Below, piece by piece: positions 61,272-64,000 of a DNA stretch of 64,000 nucleotides. Below the pieces are notes generated by a model that saw only the letters and a program-made list of their open reading frames with translations, made no database searches and was not told where the DNA came from. Position 1 is the first letter of the stretch. Each line of letters starts with the position of its first letter. A program made the position numbers and the translations under genes. The stretch lies in NCBI RefSeq assembly GCF_024519455.1, contig NZ_JALJRY010000006.1:275815-339814 (forward strand). The letters run 5' to 3'. The stretch comes from Streptomyces sp. STR69 (GTDB lineage Bacteria > Actinomycetota > Actinomycetes > Streptomycetales > Streptomycetaceae).

Positions 61272-61739
61272 GTGAGACGAGTGCGCCCTGGGGCGGCGGC
61301 GTCCCGCGGTGGTGCCACCTCCCGCGCGCCCGGCGAGGAGCGCACGCTGACGAGCGTCGCGGCCGGCGCCCGGTACGAGGGCGAGGAACCCAAGGACCTT
61401 CCCCGGCTGTGGCATGTCACCCTCAGCGTCTCCGGCGGCGAGGCCCCGCTGAAGGAGGTCCGGCGCGGCCTGGAACAGCTCGCCCACGACCACCCCTTTC
61501 TGCTGACCAGCCGCTACGCCAACGACCACGCGGAGATCCGCTACTGGGAAGAGGCCCGCGACCTGCACGACGCCGCCGCCGTCGCGCTGCGCCTGTGGGG
61601 CGAGCACCGTCAGACCGCCAAACTGCCGCCGTGGGAGATCGTCGGCCTGGAGGTCATCGACCGCGAGACCTACCACCAGCGCATCTCCGAGGGCTACGGC
61701 CCACTGCCCGCGACCCCGGTCGGCGTACACCCCTTTTGA
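61272..61739 (+). CDS. Conserved hypothetical protein between proB and proA (155 aa)
   Basis: GTG 61272 has a perfect aaggagg 5 bases upstream. A basic, Ala/Gly-rich N-terminus of about 45 residues precedes a compact alpha/beta domain: [39 protein letters not shown], and [20 protein letters not shown]. No signal or membrane segment. I do not know its function; its place between two proline genes is seen in Streptomyces, but there is no sign that it is an enzyme. It may be a small regulatory or stress protein. Confidence 0.72.
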   Translation: MRRVRPGAAASRGGATSRAPGEERTLTSVAAGARYEGEEPKDLPRLWHVTLSVSGGEAPLKEVRRGLEQLAHDHPFLLTSRYANDHAEIRYWEEARDLHDAAAVALRLWGEHRQTAKLPPWEIVGLEVIDRETYHQRISEGYGPLPATPVGVHPF

Positions 61740-61809
61740 GCCGTCTTCGGGCTCTTCCGCGCTTGTCTCGCGGTTTGGTACAGCCGGTGGACGCCTCCGC
61801 CCGGCGCAC

Positions 61810-61815
61810 TACCCT
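61810..61815 (+). promoter_or_regulatory. TACCCT -10 element for proA (leaderless type)
   Basis: TACCCT is followed by 6 bases and the ATG of proA; no Shine-Dalgarno is present. Confidence 0.5.
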
Positions 61816-61821
61816 TCCCTC

Positions 61822-63108
61822 ATGACCACGCTCTCGCCGTACGACTCCATGTCCCCGGTCACCCGGGCCGCCTACCGCGCCAAGTCCGCCGCCGCCGACC
61901 TCGCGCCGCTGCCCCGGGCCGAGAAGGACGACGCGCTGCTCGCCATCGCGGACGCGCTGGAAGTCCGTACGAGCGAAATCGTCGAGGCCAACGCCAAGGA
62001 CATCGCCAAGGCCCGCGCGGCCGGCACCAGCGAGACGGTCATCGACCGGCTGACCCTCACCCCCGAGCGCGTCCGGGCCATCGCCTCCGACGTACGGGAC
62101 GTCGTCGCGCTCCCCGACCCGGTCGGCGAGGTCGTCCGCGGCTCGACCCTCCCCAACGGCATCGACCTGCGCCAGGTCCGCGTCCCCCTCGGTGTCGTCG
62201 GCATCATCTACGAGGCCCGCCCGAACGTGACCGTGGACGCCGCCGCCCTCTGCCTCAAGTCCGGCAACGCGGTCCTGCTGCGCGGCTCCGCCTCCGCCTA
62301 CGAGTCCAACACCGCCCTCGTGCGCGTCCTGCGCGACGCCGTCGGCGGCGCCGGACTGCCCGCCGACGCCGTGCAGCTGGTGCCCGGCGAGAGCCGCGAG
62401 AGCGTCCGCGAACTGATGCGAGCCCGCGGCCTGGTCGACGTACTCATCCCGCGCGGCGGCGCCTCCCTGATCCAGACCGTCGTCTCCGAGTCCACGGTCC
62501 CCGTCATCGAGACCGGCGTCGGCAACTGCCACGTCTACGTCGACGCCCACGCCGACCTCGACATGGCCATCGACATCCTGATCAACTCCAAGGCCCAGCG
62601 GCCCAGCGTCTGCAACGCCGCCGAGACCCTCCTCGTCCACCAGGACATCGCCCCCGAGTTCCTGCCCCGCGCCCTGGACGCCCTCGCCGAGGCCGGCGTC
62701 ACCGTGCACGCCGACGAACGTGTCCTGGCCTACGCCAAGGAGTCCACGGCCACCGTCGTCGAGGCCACCCCCGAGGACTGGGACACCGAGTACCTCTCCT
62801 ACGACATCGCCGCCGCCGTCGTCGACTCGCTCGACAAGGCCGTCCAGCACATCCGGCTGTGGAGCTCCGGCCACACCGAGGCGATCGTCACCTCCTCCCA
62901 GCAGGCCGCCCGCCGCTTCACCCAGCTGGTCGACTCCACCACCGTCGCCGTGAACGCCTCCACACGCTTCACGGACGGCGGCCAGTTCGGCTTCGGCGCG
63001 GAGATCGGCATCTCCACCCAGAAGCTGCACGCACGGGGCCCGATGGGCCTGCCGGAACTGACGAGCACCAAGTACATCGTCACCGGCGACGGGCACATCC
63101 GCCGCTGA
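61822..63108 (+). CDS. proA: Gamma-glutamyl phosphate reductase
   Basis: Second enzyme of proline synthesis: reduces glutamyl phosphate to the semialdehyde with NADPH. Catalytic Cys264 in [15 protein letters not shown]; also [18 protein letters not shown] and [11 protein letters not shown]. The C-terminal region [25 protein letters not shown] is the family end motif. 428 residues, the usual length. Probably separately transcribed from proB because of the intervening promoter-like element. Confidence 0.97.
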   Translation: MTTLSPYDSMSPVTRAAYRAKSAAADLAPLPRAEKDDALLAIADALEVRTSEIVEANAKDIAKARAAGTSETVIDRLTLTPERVRAIASDVRDVVALPDPVGEVVRGSTLPNGIDLRQVRVPLGVVGIIYEARPNVTVDAAALCLKSGNAVLLRGSASAYESNTALVRVLRDAVGGAGLPADAVQLVPGESRESVRELMRARGLVDVLIPRGGASLIQTVVSESTVPVIETGVGNCHVYVDAHADLDMAIDILINSKAQRPSVCNAAETLLVHQDIAPEFLPRALDALAEAGVTVHADERVLAYAKESTATVVEATPEDWDTEYLSYDIAAAVVDSLDKAVQHIRLWSSGHTEAIVTSSQQAARRFTQLVDSTTVAVNASTRFTDGGQFGFGAEIGISTQKLHARGPMGLPELTSTKYIVTGDGHIRR

Positions 63109-63228
63109 GCCAAGGACTGTTGGCATATGCGCCGGGCATAGGGCCTCGTGGAGGGAGAGACATCTCACCCTGCGGATGAATTTCCCTACCGCCTGCCCAA
63201 ATTGACCCCCCAGGTCTACTCTGGAGAG

Positions 63229-63810
63229 GTGCCGGAGGACGTGGGGGGCACGCCGTTCCCTGACGGCTGGGAGCCCGACGACGACCACGACCGCGGAATG
63301 TCGGACGAAGAATTCGACTCCGTGGTCTTCGACGAGGCCTTCGTACGGGCGGCCGTAGTACACGAGCCGACCGCCGTCGAGCGCCTCCTTGCCGCCGCGC
63401 AGGCGAGAGCCGAGGCCTCCGAGGCCGAAGCGCGCCGCGCTCAGCGAGGCAGAGGCACACGTGGCGACGACGACCTCTTCGAGGACGCCTACGGACGCCA
63501 ATTCGGCCATGATCCGGAACTCGACGACCTGGACGACACCGACCTCGTCGAGGGCCGCTACGGCGCCCCGGGAACCTACGGCAAACAGGTCCGCTGGCAC
63601 CGCCCCGTCGCCTGGCTGCTCGCCCTGGTGATGGGCATCGGCATGGTCGCCCTGGCCTTCTCGGCGGTCTACCGCGGCGCGTCCTCGGGCAGCCGGGACC
63701 GCGTCCCGCCCCCGGCCTCCACAGGCGTCGAACAGGGCACGGCGGCAGCACCCTCCGTTTCCGCCGACAACTCCCAGCCACCGTTGTCCGCCGTACCGCG
63801 CACGCCCTGA
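63229..63810 (+). CDS. Acidic membrane-anchored protein with VVFDEAFVR motif, paralogue of the next gene
   Basis: 193 residues. A short acidic N-terminus (DGWEPDDDHDRGMSDEEF) leads to DSVVFDEAFVRAAVVHEPTA, then an Ala/Glu helix (ERLLAAAQARAEASEAEAR). One membrane helix follows (PVAWLLALVMGIGMVALAFSAVYR, about 150-172) and a Ser/Pro tail. GTG 63229 is preferred because TACTCT lies 6 bases upstream, the same arrangement as at the paralogue 63898; the earlier in-frame GTG at 63148 would place the promoter inside the gene. Function unknown; the inside-out topology is inferred. Confidence 0.7.
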   Translation: MPEDVGGTPFPDGWEPDDDHDRGMSDEEFDSVVFDEAFVRAAVVHEPTAVERLLAAAQARAEASEAEARRAQRGRGTRGDDDLFEDAYGRQFGHDPELDDLDDTDLVEGRYGAPGTYGKQVRWHRPVAWLLALVMGIGMVALAFSAVYRGASSGSRDRVPPPASTGVEQGTAAAPSVSADNSQPPLSAVPRTP

Positions 63811-63885
63811 CCGCTCTGACCGGCTCGGTGAGAACCTGTCAGAACTTGTCGTGTAGCAGGGCGTTTACCTGAGGCTCCAGAGACC

Positions 63886-63891
63886 TACTCT
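63886..63891 (+). promoter_or_regulatory. TACTCT -10 element for the gene at 63898
   Basis: TACTCT ends 6 bases before the ATG and tttacc (63864-63869) lies 16 bases further up; the same hexamer and spacing occur before 63229. Confidence 0.5.
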
Positions 63892-63897
63892 GAAAGT

Positions 63898-64000
63898 ATG
63901 GGCGGTCCAGGAGACCCACCCGAGGGGACACCCGAGGGCGCTCCAGGTGGTGGTGAGGACGAGTACCGATCCGTCGTATTCGACGAGTCGTTCGTCCGTG
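63898..64000 (+). CDS. Paralogue of the preceding protein, cut by the window end
   Basis: ATG-GGC-GGT starts MGGPGDPPEGTPEGAPGGGE, then DEYRSVVFDESFVR. The last segment matches SVVFDEAFVR in the preceding gene, so the two are tandem duplicates. Only 34 codons are visible. Confidence 0.7.
   Translation, partial: MGGPGDPPEGTPEGAPGGGEDEYRSVVFDESFVR

Noticed and set aside
1..64000. CRISPR array, rRNA operon, insertion sequence or intact prophage
   Set aside because: I found no regularly spaced repeats with unique spacers, no rRNA sequence, and no transposase, integrase or phage structural gene anywhere in the window.

Overview
The window is a contiguous piece of a Streptomyces chromosome. Coding regions have very high GC and G/C at third codon positions, GTG is a common start codon, and the gene order (tig, clpP1, clpP2, clpX, valS, folC, ndk, mreBCD, mrdA, rodA, then rne, rplU, rpmA, obg, proB, proA) is the conserved core order of streptomycetes. 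The genus call comes from this gene order and from protein families I recognise, not from a database search.

Left part (1-9.8 kb): a truncated secreted protein, a receptor-type Ser/Thr kinase, rpiB, an Nei-type DNA glycosylase, an Eis-like acetyltransferase, a membrane PP2C phosphatase, an HD-domain protein, a membrane acyltransferase, two coupled tiny membrane proteins, a small gene broken by an in-frame stop, and two tRNA genes (Gly-TCC, Pro-TGG). Core part (9.9-31.1 kb): trigger factor and ClpP1/ClpP2/ClpX (chaperone and proteolysis), valS-folC, ndk, the mreB-mreC-mreD-mrdA-rodA cell-wall elongation/sporulation cluster, a CYTH-CHAD protein and a TIGR03960-type B12-binding radical SAM protein.

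Accessory part (about 31.07-43.1 kb): this segment lies between the radical SAM gene and the DUF2344/TIGR03936 gene that is usually its close neighbour. It begins with a decayed duplicate of the 3' end of the radical SAM gene and a frameshifted Imm21-type immunity gene. It then carries a compact three-gene operon on the minus strand: a trypsin-like protease with an N-terminal effector-associated-like domain, a DUF2225-like zinc-ribbon/TPR protein, and a STAND-type P-loop NTPase with C-terminal helical repeats. This has the make-up of an NTP-dependent conflict or immunity system and is the most interesting element here. Further on are a tautomerase/MarR pair with twin operators, a collagen-like secreted protein, a glycosyltransferase, a zinc-ribbon protein, a lipoprotein, an isochorismatase-fold protein/TetR pair and a broken GNAT gene.

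Right part (43.1-64 kb): a membrane protein built of VLTPVG repeats, the TIGR03936 protein, a very long RNase E/G, ribosomal proteins L21 and L27, Obg, a Tat-exported PhoD-type phosphatase, a cell-wall glycopolymer cluster (sulfotransferase, fused CDP-ribitol synthesis enzyme, polyol-phosphate transferase, GT2), proline genes proB and proA with a small conserved gene between them, and two paralogous acidic proteins at the right edge, the second cut by the window end.

Two dispersed repeat families link distant sites. One is a 43-bp arm found as an inverted pair at 59.8-59.9 kb and as a single copy at 18.25 kb. The other is a 30-bp motif inside the Eis-like gene and again just upstream of mrdA, where the beginning of the gene appears twice.
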